Origin: Pieris napi
Taxonomy: Eukaryota; Arthropoda; Insecta; Lepidoptera; Pieridae
Direction of reading: 5' to 3'
Length of the DNA stretch: 64,000 nt
Assembly (NCBI RefSeq): GCF_905475465.1
Contig: NC_062236.1
Location: 7,698,001 to 7,762,000 of the forward strand
Every line of letters begins with the position of its first letter. Position 1 is the first letter of the stretch. The position numbers and the translations under genes were made by a program. Positions 32,649-46,100 of the stretch are shown piece after piece. Under the pieces are notes generated by a model. That model saw only the letters and a program-made list of their open reading frames with translations, was not told where the DNA came from and did no database searches.

Positions 32649-34559
32649 ATTTGTGTTCTTTCAACACATCTTTCAGGTTTGCACCCATAACACTCTTAAA
32701 AGAGCTCCAGCACAAAGGCTGTGTCAGGGACTGCGCCTGATTTGTGTTCTTTCAGGTCAGCATCCATTACACTCTCAAAAGAGCTCCAGCACTAAGGCTG
32801 TGTCAGGGACTGCGCCTGATTTGTGTTCTTTCAGGTCAGCATCCATAACACTCTCAAAAGAGCTCCAGCACTAAGGCTGTGTCAGGGACTGCGCCTGATT
32901 TGTGTTCTTTCAGGTCAGCATCCATAACACTCTCAAAAGAGCTCCAGCACTAAGGCTGTGTCAGGGACTGCGCCTGATTTGTGTTCTTTCAGGTCAGCAC
33001 CCGTAACACTCTCAAAAGAGCTCCAGCGCTAAGGCTGTGTCAGGGACTGCGCCTGATTTGTGTTCTTTCAACACATCTTTCAGGTTTGCACCCATAACAC
33101 TCTTAAAAGAGCTCCAGCACTAAGGCTGTGTCAGGGACTGCGCCTGATTTGTATTCTTTCAGGTCAGCATCCATAACACTCTCAAAAGAGCTCCAGCACT
33201 AAGGCTGTGTCAGGGACTGCGCCTGATTTGTGTTCTTTCAGGTCAGCATCCATAACACTCTTAAAAGAGCTCCAGCACTAAGGCTGTGTCAGGGACTGCG
33301 CCTGATTTGTGTTCTTTCAGGTCAGCATCCATTACACTCTCAAAAGAGCTCCAGCACTAAGGCTGTGTCAGGGACTGCGCCTGATTTGTGTTCTTTCAGG
33401 TCAGCATCCATAACACTCTCAAAAGAGCTCCAGCACTAAGGCTGTGTCAGGGACTGCGCCTGATTTGTGTTCTTTCAGGTCAGCATCCATAACACTCTTA
33501 AAAGAGCTCCAGCACTAAGGCTGTGTCAGGGACTGCGCCTGATTTGTGTTCTTTCAGGTCAGCATCCATAACACTCTCAAAAGAGCTCCAGCACTAAGGC
33601 TGTGTCAGGGACTGCGCCTGATTTGTGTTCTTTCAGGTTTGCACCCATAACACTCTCAAAAGAGCTCCAGCACTAAGGCTGTGTCAGGGACTGCGTCTGA
33701 TTTGTGTTCTTTCAGGTCAGCATCCATAACACTCTTAAAAGAGCTCCAGCACTAAGGCTGTGTCAGGGACTGCGCCTGATTTGTGTTCTTTCAGGTCAGC
33801 ATCCATAACACTCTTAAAAGAGCTCCAGCACTAAGGCTGTGTCAGGGACTGCGCCTGATTTGTGTTCTTTCAGGTCAGCATCCATAACACTCTCAAAAGA
33901 GCTCCAGCACTAAGGCTGTGTCAGGGACTGCGCCTGATTTGTGTTCTTTCAGGTCAGCATCCATAACACTCTCAAAAGAGCTCCAGCACTAAGGCTGTGT
34001 CAGGGACTGCGCCTGATTTGTGTTCTTTCAGGTCAGCATCCATAACACTCTCAAAAGAGCTCCAGCACTAAGGCTGTGTCAGGGACTGCGCCTGATTTGT
34101 GTTCTTTCAGGTCAGCATCCATAACACTCTCAAAAGAGCTCCAGCACTAAGGCTGTGTCAGGGACTGCGCCTGATTTGTGTTCTTTCAGGTCAGCATCCA
34201 TAACACTCTTAAAAGAGCTCCAACACTAAGGCTGTGTCAGGGACTGCGCCTGATTTGTGTTCTTTCAGGTCAGCATCCATAACACTCTTAAAAGAGCTCC
34301 AGCACTAAGGCTGTGTCAGGGACTGCGCCTGATTTGTGTTTTTTCAGGTCAGCATCCATAACACTCTTAAAAGAGCTCCAGCACTAAGGCTGTGTCAGGG
34401 ACTGCGCCTGATTTGTGTTCTTTCAACACATCTTTCAGGTCAGCATCCATAACACTCTCAAAAGAGCTCCAGCACTAAGGCTGTGTCAGGGACTGCGCCT
34501 GATTTGTGTTCTTTCAGGTTTGCACCCATAACACTCTCAAAAGAGCTCCAGCACTAAGG

Positions 34560-35330
34560 CTGTGTCAGGGACTGCGCCTGATTTGTGTTAATTCAACACA
34601 TCTTTCAGGTTTGCACCCATAACACTCTCAAAAGAGCTCCAGCACTAAGGCTGTGTCAGGGACTGCGCCTGATTTGTGTTCTTTCAGGTCAGCATCCATA
34701 ACACTCTTAAAAGAGCTCCAGCACTAATGCTGTGTCAGGGACTGCGCCTCATTTGTGTTCTTTCAGGTCAGCATCCATAACACTCTTAAAAGAGCTCCAG
34801 CACTAAGGCTGTGTCAGGGACTGCGCCTCATTTGTGTTCTTTCAGGTCAGCATCCATAACACTCTTAAAAGAGCTCCAGCACTAAGGCTGTGTCAGGGAC
34901 TGCGCCTGATTTGTGTTCATTCAACACATCTTTCAGGTTTGCACCCATAACACTCTCAAAAGAGCTCCAGCACTAATGCTGTGTCAGGGACTGCGCCTGA
35001 TTTGTGTTCTTTCAGGTCAGCATCCATAACACTCTTAAAAGAGCTCCAGCACTAAGGCTGTGTCAGGGACTGCGCCTCATTTGTGTTCTTTCAGGTCAGC
35101 ATCCATAACACTCTTAAAAGAGCTCCAGCACTAAGGCTGTGTCAGGGACTGCGCCTGATTTGTGTTCATTCAACACATCTTTCAGGTTTGCACCCATAAC
35201 ACTCTCAAAAGAGCTCCAGCACTAAGGCTGTGTCAGGGACTGCGCCTGATTTGTGTTTTTTCAGGTCAGCATCCATAACACTCTTAAAAGAGCTCCAGCA
35301 CTAAGGCTGTGTCAGGGACTGCGCCTGATT
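34560..35330 (+). repeat. Local cluster of private variants with 249-bp period
   Basis: GTGTTCATTCAACAC occurs near 34913 and 35162, 249 bp apart (91 + 79 + 79). CCTCATTTGTG and a GTGTTAATTC monomer also occur here and nowhere else that I found. The order of variants repeats locally, so this is a small recent amplification at the right side of A block 3. Confidence 0.75.
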
Positions 35331-36265
35331 TGTGTTCTTTCAGGTCAGCATCCATAACACTCTCAAAAGAGCTCCAGCACTAAGGCTGTGTCAGGGACTG
35401 CGCCTGATTTGTGTTCTTTCAGGTCAGCATCCATAACACTCTCAAAAGAGCTCCAGCACTAAGGCTGTGTCAGGGACTGCGCCTGATTTGTGTTCTTTCA
35501 GGTCAGCATCCATAACACTCTTAAAAGAGCTCCAGCACTAAGGCTGTGTCAGGGACTGCGCCTGATTTGTGTTCTTTCAGGTCAGCATCCATAACACTCT
35601 CAAAAGAGCTCCAGCACTAAGGCTGTGTCAGGGAATGCGCCTGATTTGTGTTCTTTCAGGTCAGCATCCATAACACTCTCAAAAGAGCTCCAGCACTAAG
35701 GCTGTGTCAGGGACTGCGCCTGATTTGTGTTTTTTCAGGTCAGCATCCATAACACTCTCAAAAGAGCTCCAGCACTAAGGCTGTGTCAGGGACTGCGCCT
35801 GATTTGTGTTCTTTCAGGTCAGCATCCATAAGACTCTTAAAAGAGCTCCAGCACTAAGGCTGTGTCAGGGACTGCGCCTGATTTGTGTTCTTTCAGGTCA
35901 GCATCCATAACACTCTTAAAAGAGCTCCAGCACTAAGGCTGTGTCAGGGACTGCGCCTGATTTGTGTTCTTTCAACACATCTTTCAGGTTTGCACCCATA
36001 ACACTCTCAAAAGAGCTCCAGCACTAAGGCTGTGTCAGGGACTGCGCCTGATTTGTGTTCTTTCAGGTCAGCATCCATTACACTCTCAAAAGAGCTCCAG
36101 CACTAAGGCTGTGTCAGGGACTGCGCCTGATTTGTGTTCTTTCAGGTTTGCACCCATAACACTCTCAAAAGAGCTCCAGCACTAAGGCTGTGTCAGGGAC
36201 TGCGCCTGATTTGTGTTCTTTCAGGTCAGCATCCATAACACTCTCAAAAGAGCTCCAGCACTAAG

Positions 36266-36982
36266 GCTGACGGGACTGCGCCTGATTTATGTTATTTCAA
36301 CATATCTTTCAGGCCAGAACCCGTCACACACTCTCAAAGAGCTCAAGCACTAAGGCTGACGGGGCTTCCCCTGATTTATGTTATTTCAACATATCTTTCA
36401 GGTAGGCACCCGTAACACACTCTCAAAATAGCTCCAGCACTAAGGCTGACGGGGCTTCCCCTGATTTATGTTATTTCAACATATCTTTCAGGTAGGCACC
36501 CGTAACACACTCTCAAAAGAACTCCAGCACTAAGGCTGACGGGACTGCGCCTGATTTATGTTATTTCAACATATCTTTCAGGCCAGAACCCGTAACACAC
36601 TCTCAAAGAGCTCCAGCACTAAGCATGACGGGGCTTCGCCTGATTTATGTTATTTCAACATATCTTTCAGGTAGGCACCCGTCACACACTCTCAAAAGAG
36701 CTCCAGCACTAAGGCTGACGGGACTGCGCCTGATTTATGTTATTTCAACATATCTTTCAGGCCAGAACCCGTAACACACTCTCAAAGAGCTCCAGCACTA
36801 AGGCTGACGGGGCTTCCCCTGATTTATGTTATTTCAACATATCTTTCAGGTAGGCACCCGTAACACACTCTCAAAAGAGCTCCAGCACTAAGGCTGACGG
36901 GGCTTCGCCTGATTTATGTTATTTCAACATATCTTTCAGGTAGGCACCCGTAACACACTCTCAAAAGAACTCCAGCACTAAG
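36266..36982 (+). repeat. B block 5
   Basis: Eight B monomers inside A sequence. The right part (from about 36.70 kb) matches 10.70-10.985 kb at offset 25,997. The left part carries private changes (CCCGTCACAC near 36323 and 36680, GCTCAAGCAC near 36340, AAAATAGCTCC near 36426). It ends with the same AAAAGAACTCCAGCAC junction as the other B blocks. Confidence 0.9.
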
Positions 36983-39900
36983 GCTGTGTCAGGGACTGCG
37001 CTTGATTTGTGTTCTTTCAGGTCAGCATCCATAACACTCTTAAAAGAGCTCCAGCACTTAGGCTGTGTCAGGGACTGCGCCTGATTTGTGTTCTTTCAGG
37101 TCAGCACCCGTAACACTCTCAAAAGAGCTCCAGCACTAAGGCTGTGTCAGGGACTGCGCCTGATTTGTGTTCTTTCAGGATTGCACCCAAAACACTCTCA
37201 AAAGAGCTCCAGCACTAAGGCTGTGTCAGGGACTGCGCCTGATTTGTGTTCTTTCAGGTCAGCATCCATAACACTCTTAAAAGAGCTCCAGCACTAAGGC
37301 TGTGTCAGGGACTGCGTCTGATTTGTGTTCTTTCAGGTCAGCATCCATAACACTCTCAAAAGAGCTCCAGCACTAAGGCTGAGTCAGGGACTGCGCCCGA
37401 TTTGTGTTCTTTCAGGTTAGCACCCGTAACAATCTCAAAAGAGCTCCAGCACTAAGGCTGTGTCAGGGACTGCGCCTGATTTGTGTTCTTTCAGGTCAGC
37501 ATCCATAACACTCTCAAAAGAGCTCCAGAACTAAGGCTGGTCAGGGACTGCGCCTGATTTGTGTTCTTTCAGGTCAGCATCCATAACACTCTTAAAAGAG
37601 CTCCAGCACTTAGGCTGTGTCAGGGACTGCGCCTGATTTGTGTTCTTTCAGGTTTGCACCCATAACACTCTCAAAAGAGCTCCAGCACTAAGGCTGTGTC
37701 AGGGACTGCGCCTGATTTGTGTTCTTTCAGGTCAGCATCCATAACACTCTCAAAAGAGCTCCAGCACTAAGGCTGTGTCAGGGACTGCGCCTGATTTGTG
37801 TTCTTTCAGGTTTGCACCCATAACACTCTCAAAAGAGCTCCAGCACTAAGGCTGTGTCAGGGACTGCGCCTGATTTGTGTTCTTTCAGGTCAGCACCCGT
37901 AACACTCTCAAAAGAGCTCCAGCACTAAGGCTGTGTCAGGGACTGCGCCTGATTTGTGTTCTTTCAGGTCAGCATCCATAACACTCTTAAAAGAGCTCCA
38001 GCACTAAGGCTGTGTCAGGGACTGCGTCTGATTTGTGTTCTTTCAGGTCAGCATCCATAACACTCTCAAAAGAGCTCCAGCACTAAGGCTGTGTCAGGGA
38101 CTGCGCCTGATTTGTGTTCTTTCAGGTCAGCATCCATAACACTCTTAAAAGAGCTCCAGCACTAAGGCTGTGTCAGGGACTGCGTCTGATTTGTGTTCTT
38201 TCAGGTCAGCATCCATAACACTCTTAAAAGAGCTCCAGCACTAAGGCTGTGTCAGGGACTGTGCCTGATTTGTGTTCTTTCAACACATCTTTCAGGTTTG
38301 CACCCATAACACTCTCAAAAGAGCTCCAGCACTAAGGCTGTGTCAGGGAATGCGCCTGATTTGTGTTCTTTCAGGTAAGCATCCATAACACTCTCAAAAG
38401 AGCTCCAGCACTAAGGCTGTGTCAGGGACTGCGCCTGATTTGTGTTCTATCAACACATCTTTCAGGTTTGCACCCATAACACTCTCAAAAGAGCTCCAGC
38501 ACTAAGGCTGTGTCAGGGACTGCGCCTGATTTGTGTTCTTTCAGGTCAGCATCCATAACACTCTTTAAAGAGCTCCAGCACTAAGGCTGTGTCAGGGACT
38601 GCGTCTGATTTGTGTTCTTTCAGGTCAGCATCCATAACACTCTTAAAAGAGCTCCAGCACTAAGGCTGTGTCAGGGACTGTGCCTGATTTGTGTTCTTTC
38701 AACACATCTTTCAGGTTTGCACCCATAACACTCTCAAAAGAGCTCCAGCACTAAGGCTGTGTCAGGGAATGCGCCTGATTTGTGTTCTTTCAGGTAAGCA
38801 TCCATTACACTCTCAAAAGAGCTCCAGCACTAAGGCTGTGTCAGGGACTGCGCCTGATTTGTGTTCTTTCAGGTCAGCATCCATAACACTCTTAAAAGAG
38901 CTCCAGCACTAAGGCTGTGTCAGGGACTGCACCTGATTTGTGTTCTTTCAGGTCAGCATCCATAACACTCTCAAAAGAGCTCCAGCACTAAGGCTGTGTC
39001 AGGGACTGCGCCTGATTTGTGTTCTTTCAGGTCAGCATCCATAACACTCTCAAAAGAGCTCCAGCACTAAGGCTGTGTCAGGGACTGCGCCTGATTTGTG
39101 TTCTTTCAGGTCAGCACCCGTAACACTCTCAAAAGAGCTCCAGCGCTAAGGCTGTGTCAGGGACTGCGCCTGATTTGTGTTATTTCAACACATCTTTCAG
39201 GTTTGCACCCATAACACTCTTAAAAGAGCTCCAGCACTAAGTCTGTGTCAGGGACTGCGCCTGATTTGTGTTCTTTCAGGTCAGCATCCATAACACTCTC
39301 AAAAGAGCTCCAGCACTAAGGCTGTGTCAGGGACTGCGCCTGATTTGTGTTCTTTCAGGTCAGCATCCATAACACTCTCAAAAGAGCTCCAGCACTAAGG
39401 CTGTGTCAGGGACTGCGCCTGATTTGTGTTCTTTCAGGTTTGCACCCATAACACTCTCAAAAGAGCTCCAGCACTAAGGCTGTGTCAGGGACTGCGCCTG
39501 ATTTGTGTTCTTTCAGGTTTGCACCCATAACACTCTCAAAAGAGCTCCAGCACTAAGGCTGTGTCAGGGACTGCGCCTGATTTGTGTTCTTTCAGGTCAG
39601 CATCCATAACACTCTTAAAAGAGCTCCAGCACTAAGGCTGTGTCAGGGACTGCGCCTGATTTGTGTTCTTTCAGGTCAGCATCCATAACACTCTCAAAAG
39701 AGCTCCAGCACTAAGGCTGTGTCAGGGACTGCGCCTGATTTGTGTTCTTTCAGGTTTGCACCCATAACACTCTCAAAAGAGCTCCAGCACTAAGGCTGTG
39801 TCAGGGACTGCGTCTGATTTGTGTTCTTTCAGGTCAGCATCCATAACACTCTTAAAAGAGCTCCAGCACTAAGGCTGTGTCAGGGACTGCGCCTGATTTG

Positions 39901-40150
39901 TGTTCTTTCAGGTCAGCATCCATAACACTCTTAAAAGAGCTCCAGCACTAAGGCTGTGTCAGGGACTGCGCCTGATTTGTGTTCTTTCAACACATCTTTC
40001 AGGTTTGCACCCATAACACTCTCAAAAGAGCTCCAGCACTAAGGCTGTGTCAGGGACTGCGCCTGATTTGTGTTCTTTCAGGTCAGCACCCGTAACACTC
40101 TCAAAAGAGCTCCAGCGCTAAGGCTGTGTCAGGGACTGCGCCTGATTTGT
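36700..40150 (+). repeat. Long-range duplicate, right copy (pairs with 10.7-14.4 kb)
   Basis: This is the partner of the left copy, shorter by one 91-bp and two 79-bp monomers. It has private changes such as GCGCTTGATTTG at 37000, GCTGAGTCAGGG near 37380 and GGTTAGCACCC near 37415. After 40.15 kb about 498 bp (4 x 79 + 2 x 91) present in the left copy is missing, before matching resumes at the CTCCC monomer near 40257. Confidence 0.85.
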
Positions 40151-43100
40151 GTTCTTTCAGGTCAGCATCCATAACACTCTTAAAAGAGCTCCAGCACTAA
40201 GGCTGTGTCAGGGACTGCGCCTGATTTGTGTTCTTTCAGGTCAGCATCCATAACACTCCCAAAAGAGCTCCAGCACTAAGGCTGTGTCAGGGACTGCGCC
40301 TGATTTGTGTTCTTTCAGGTCAGCATCCATAACACTCTCAAAAGAGCTCCAGCACTAAGGCTGTGTCAGGGACTGCGCCTGATTTGTGTTCTTTCAGGTC
40401 AGCATCCATAACACTCTTAAAAAAGCTCCAGCACTAAGGCTGTGTCAGGGACTGCGCCTGATTTGTGTTCTTTCAGGTCAGCATCCATAACACTCTCAAA
40501 AGAGCTCCAGCACTAAGGCTGTGTCAGGGACTGCGCCTGATTTGTGTTCTTTCAGGTCAGCATCCATAACACTCTTAAAAGAGCTCCAGCACTAAGGCTG
40601 TGTCAGGGACTGCGCCTGATTTGTGTTCTTTCAAGTCAGCATCCATAACACTCTCAAAAGAGCTCCAGCACTAAGGCTGTGTCAGGGACTGCGCCTGATT
40701 TGTGTTCTTTCAGGTTTGCACCCATAACACTCTCAAAAGAGCTCCAGCACTAAGGCTGTGTCAGGGACTGCGCCTGATTTGTGTTCTTTCAGGTCAGCAT
40801 CCATAACACTCTTAAAAGAGCTCCAGCACTAAGGCTGTGTCAGGGACTGCGCCTGATTTGTGTTCTTTCAACACATCTTTCAGGTTTGCACCCATAACAC
40901 TCTCAAAAGAGCTCCAGCACTAAGGCTGTGTCAGGGACTGCGCCTGATTTGTGATCTTTCAGGTCAGCATCCATAACACTCTCAAAAGAGCTCCAGCACT
41001 AAGGCTGTGTCAGGGACTGCGCCTGATTTGTGTTCTTTCAGGTCAGCATCCATAACACTCTCAAAAGAGCTCCAGCACTAAGGCTGTGTCAGGGACTGCG
41101 CCTGATTTGTGTTCTTTCAGGTCAGCACCCGTAACACTCTCAAAAGAGCTCCAGCGCTAAGGCTGTGTCAGGGACTGCGCCTGATTTGTGTTCTTTCAAC
41201 ACATCTTTCAGGTTTGCACCCATAACACTCTTAAAAGAGCTCCAGCACTAAGGCTGTGTCAGGGACTGCGCCTGATTTGTGTTCTTTCAGGTCAGCATCC
41301 ATAACACTCTCAAAAGAGCTCCAGCACTAAGGCTGTGTCAGGGACTGCGCCTGATTTGTGTTCTTTCAGGTCAGCATCCATAACACTCTTAAAAGAGCTC
41401 CAGCACTAAGGCTGTGTCAGGGACTGCGCCTGATTTGTGTTCTTTCAGGTCAGCATCCATAACACTCTCAAAAGAGCTCCAGCACTAAGGCTGTGTCAGG
41501 GACTGCGCCTGATTTGTGTTCTTTTAGGTCAGCATCCATAACACTCTCAAAAGAGCTCCAGCACTAAGGCTGTGTCAGGGACTGCGCCTGATTTGTGTTC
41601 TTTCAGGTCAGCATCCATAACACTCTCAAAAGAGCTCCAGCACTAAGGCTGTGTCAGGGACTGCGCCTGATTTGTGTTCTTTCAGGTCAGCATCCATAAC
41701 ACTCTCAAAAGAGCTCCAGCACTAAGGCTGTGTCAGGGATTGCGCCTGATTTGTGTTCTTTCAGGTCAGCACCCATCACACTCTCAAAAGAGCTCCAGCA
41801 CTAAGGCTGTGTCAGGGACTGCGCCTGATTTGTGTTCTTTCAGGTCAGCATCCATAACACTCTTAAAAGAGCTCCAGCACTAAGGCTGTGTCAGGGACTG
41901 CGCCTGATTTGTGTTCTTTCAGGTCAGCATCCATAACACTCTCAAAAGAGCTCCAGCACTAAGGCTGTGTCAGGGACTGCGCCTGATTTGTGTTCTTTCA
42001 GGTTTGCACCCATAACACTCTCAAAAGAGCTCCAGCACTAAGGCTGTGTCAGGGACTGCGCCTGATTTGTGTTCTTTCAGGTCAGCATCCATAACACTCT
42101 TAAAAGAGCTCCAGCACTAAGGCTGTGTCAGGGACTGCGCCTGATTTGTGTTCTTTCAGGTCAGCATCCATAACACTCTCAAAAGAGCTCCAGCACTAAG
42201 GCTGTGTCAGGGACTGCGCCTGATTTGTGTTCTTTCAGGTTTGCACCCATAACACTCTCAAAAGAGCTCCAGCACTAAGGCTGTGTCAGGGACTGCGCCT
42301 GATTTGTGTTCTTTCAGGTTTGCACCCATAACACTCTCAAAAGAGCTCCAGCACTAAGGCTGTGTCAGGGACTGCGCCTGATTTGTGTTCTTTCAGGTCA
42401 GCATCCATAACACTCTTAAAAGAGCTCCAGCACTAAGGCTGTGTCAGGGACTGCGCCTGATTTGTGTTCTTTCAGGTCAGCATCCATAACACTCTCAAAA
42501 GAGCTCCAGCACTAAGGCTGTGTCAGGGACTGCGCCTGATTTGTGTTCTTTCAGGTCAGCATCCATAACACTCTCAAAAGAGCTCCAGCACTAAGGCTGT
42601 GTCAGGGACTGCGCCTGATTTGTGTTCTTTCAGGTTTGCACCCATAACACTCTCAAAAGAGCTCCAGCACTAAGGCTGTGTCAGGGACTGCGCCTGATTT
42701 GTGTTCTTTCAGGTTTGCACCCATAACACTCTCAAAAGAGCTCCAGCACTAAGGCTGTGTCAGGGACTGCGCCTGATTTGTGTTCTTTCAGGTCAGCATC
42801 CATAACACTCTTAAAAGAGCTCCAGCACTAAGGCTGTGTCAGGGACTGCGCCTGATTTGTGTTCTTTCAGGTCAGCATCCATAACACTCTCAAAAGAGCT
42901 CCAGCACTAAGGCTGTGTCAGGGACTGCGCCTGATTTGTGTTCTTTCAGGTTTGCACCCATAACACTCTCAAAAGAGCTCCAGCACTAAGGCTGTGTCAG
43001 GGACTGCGTCTGATTTGTGTTCTTTCAGGTCAGCATCCATAACACTCTTAAAAGAGCTCCAGCACTAAGGCTGTGTCAGGGACTGCGCCTGATTTGTGTT

Positions 43101-46100
43101 CTTTCAGGTCAGCATCCATAACACTCTTAAAAGAGCTCCAGCACTAAGGCTGTGTCAGGGACTGCGCCTGATTTGTGTTCTTTCAACACATCTTTCAGGT
43201 TTGCACCCATAACACTCTCAAAAGAGCTCCAGCACTAAGGCTGTGTCAGGGACTGCGCCTGATTTGTGTTCTTTCAGGTCAGCACCCGTAACACTCTCAA
43301 AAGAGCTCCAGCGCTAAGGCTGTGTCAGGGACTGCGCCTGATTTGTGTTCTTTCAACACATCTTTCAGGTTTGCACCCATAACACTCTTAAAAGAGCTCC
43401 AGCACTAAGGCTGTGTCAGGGACTGCGCCTGATTTGTGTTCTTTCAGGTCAGCATCCATAACACTCTCAAAAGAGCTCCAGCACTAAGGCTGTGTCAGGG
43501 ACTGCGCCTGATTTGTGTTCTTTCAGGTCAGCATCCATAACACTCTTAAAAGAGCTCCAGCACTAAGGCTGTGTCAGGGACTGCGCCTGATTTGTGTTCT
43601 TTCAGGTCAGCATCCATAACACTCTCAAAAGAGCTCCAGCACTAAGGCTGTGTCAGGGACTGCGCCTGATTTGTGTTCTTTTAGGTCAGCATCCATAACA
43701 CTCTCAAAAGAGCTCCAGCACTAAGGCTGTGTCAGGGACTGCGCCTGATTTGTGTTCTTTCAGGTCAGCATCCATAACACTCTCAAAAGAGCTCCAGCAC
43801 TAAGGCTGTGTCAGGGACTGCGCCTGATTTGTGTTCTTTCAGGTCAGCATCCATAACACTCTCAAAAGAGCTCCAGCACTAAGGCTGTGTCAGGGATTGC
43901 GCCTGATTTGTGTTCTTTCAGGTCAGCATCCATCACACTCTCAAAAGAGCTCCAGCACTAAGGCTGTGTCAGGGACTGCGCCTGATTTGTGTTCTTTCAG
44001 GTCAGCATCCATAACACTCTTAAAAGAGCTCCAGCACTAAGGCTGTGTCAGGGACTGCGCCTGATTTGTGTTCTTTCAGGTCAGCATCCATAACACTCTC
44101 AAAAGAGCTCCAGCACTAAGGCTGTGTCAGGGACTGCGCCTGATTTGTGTTCTTTCAGGTTTGCACCCATAACACTCTCAAAAGAGCTCCAGCACTAAGG
44201 CTGTGTCAGGGACTGCGCCTGATTTGTGTTCTTTCAGGTCAGCATCCATAACACTCTTAAAAGAGCTCCAGCACTAAGGCTGTGTCAGGGACTGCGCCTG
44301 ATTTGTGTTCTTTCAGGTCAGCATCCATAACACTCTCAAAAGAGCTCCAGCACTAAGGCTGTGTCAGGGACTGCGCCTGATTTGTGTTCTTTCAGGTCTG
44401 CACCCATAACACTCTCAAAAGAGCTCCAGCACTAAGGCTGTGTCAGGGACTGCGCCTGATTTGTGTTCTTTCAGGTTTGCACCCATAACACTCTCAAAAG
44501 AGCTCCAGCACTAAGGCTGTGTCAGGGACTGCGCCTGATTTGTGTTCTTTCAGGTCAGCATCCATAACACTCTTAAAAGAGCTCCAGCACTAAGGCTGTG
44601 TCAGGGACTGCGCCTGATTTGTGTTCTTTCAGGTCAGCATCCATAACACTCTCAAAAGAGCTCCAGCACTAAGGCTGTGTCAGGGACTGCGCCTGATTTG
44701 TGTTATTTCAACACATCTTTCAGGTTTGCACCCATAACACTCTTAAAAGAGCTCCAGCACTAAGGCTGTGTCAGGGACTGCGCCTGATTTGTGTTCTTTC
44801 AGGTCAGCATCCATAACACTCTCAAAAGAGCTCCAGCACTAAGGCTGTGTCAGGGACTGCGCCTGATTTGTGTTCTTTCAGGTCAGCATCCATAACACTC
44901 TCAAAAGAGCTCCAGCACTAAGGCTGTGTCAGGGACTGCGCCTGATTTGTGTTCTTTCAGGTTTGCACCCATAACACTCTCAAAAGAGCTCCAGCACTAA
45001 GGCTGTGTCAGGGACTGCGCCTGATTTGTGTTCTTTCAGGTTTGCACCCATAACACTCTCAAAAGAGCTCCAGCACTAAGGCTGTGTCAGGGACTGCGCC
45101 TGATTTGTGTTCTTTCAGGTCAGCATCCATAACACTCTTAAAAGAGCTCCAGCACTAAGGCTGTGTCAGGGACTGCGCCTGATTTGTGTTCTTTCAGGTC
45201 AGCATCCATAACACTCTCAAAAGAGCTCCAGCACTAAGGCTGTGTCAGGGACTGCGCCTGATTTGTGTTCTTTCAGGTTTGCACCCATAACACTCTCAAA
45301 AGAGCTCCAGCACTAAGGCTGTGTCAGGGACTGCGTCTGATTTGTGTTCTTTCAGGTCAGCATCCATAACACTCTTAAAAGAGCTCCAGCACTAAGGCTG
45401 TGTCAGGGACTGCGCCTGATTTGTGTTCTTTCAGGTCAGCATCCATAACACTCTTAAAAGAGCTCCAGCACTAAGGCTGTGTCAGGGACTGCGCCTGATT
45501 TGTGTTCTTTCAGGTCAGCATCCATAACACTCTCAAAAGAGCTCCAGCACTAAGGCTGTGTCAGGGACTGCGCCTGATTTGTGTTCTTTCAGGTCAGCAC
45601 CCGTAACACTCTCAAAAGAGCTCCAGCACTAAGGCTGTGTCAGGGACTGCGCCTGATTTGTGTTCTTTCAGGTTTGCACCCATAACACTCTCAAAAGAGC
45701 TCCAGCACTAAGGCTGTGTCAGGGACTGCGCCTGATTTGTGTTCTTTCAGGTCAGCATCCATAACACTCTTAAAAGAGCTCCAGCACTAAGGCTGTGTCA
45801 GGGACTGCGCCTGATTTGTGTTCTTTCAGGTCAGCATCCATAACACTCTCAAAAGAGCTCCAGCACTAAGGCTGTGTCAGGGACTGCGCCTGATTTGTGT
45901 TATTTCAACACATCTTTCAGGTTTGCACCCATAACACTCTTAAAAGAGCTCCAGCACTAAGGCTGTGTCAGGGACTGCGCCTGATTTGTGTTCTTTCAGG
46001 TCAGCATCCATAACACTCTCAAAAGAGCTCCAGCACTAAGGCTGTGTCAGGGACTGCGCCTGATTTGTGTTCTTTCAGGTCAGCATCCATAACACTCTCA

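Larger units (their letters stand above)
25511..33586 (+). repeat. Long-range duplicate, left copy (pairs with 55.9-64 kb)
   Basis: Offset 30,414 holds at CAGGTCAGC (25511/55925), TCTATAACAC (25691/56105), TCAAGTCAGC (26561/56975), GGATTGCGCC (27589/58003), TATTTCAGGT (28161/58575), TTCCCTTAAC (28581/58995) and the 32653/63067 region. At CAGGGCCTGC (31231/61724) the offset is 30,493, one 79-bp monomer more. It returns to 30,414 because the right copy has four rather than five GTTTGCACCC monomers in a row. Confidence 0.9.
10986..36265 (+). repeat. A block 3 (25.3 kb)
   Basis: Uninterrupted A monomers, mostly 79 bp with scattered 91-bp copies. From left to right: an opening segment shared with 36983-40.1 kb; three 5590-bp superrepeat copies, the third truncated; a segment shared with 55.9-64 kb; and a right part (about 33.6-36.26 kb) with private variants such as CCTCATTTGTG, GTGTTAATTC and GTGTTCATTC. 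The block ends at a clean A-to-B switch at 36266. No gene is visible in any 300-bp stretch. Confidence 0.93.
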
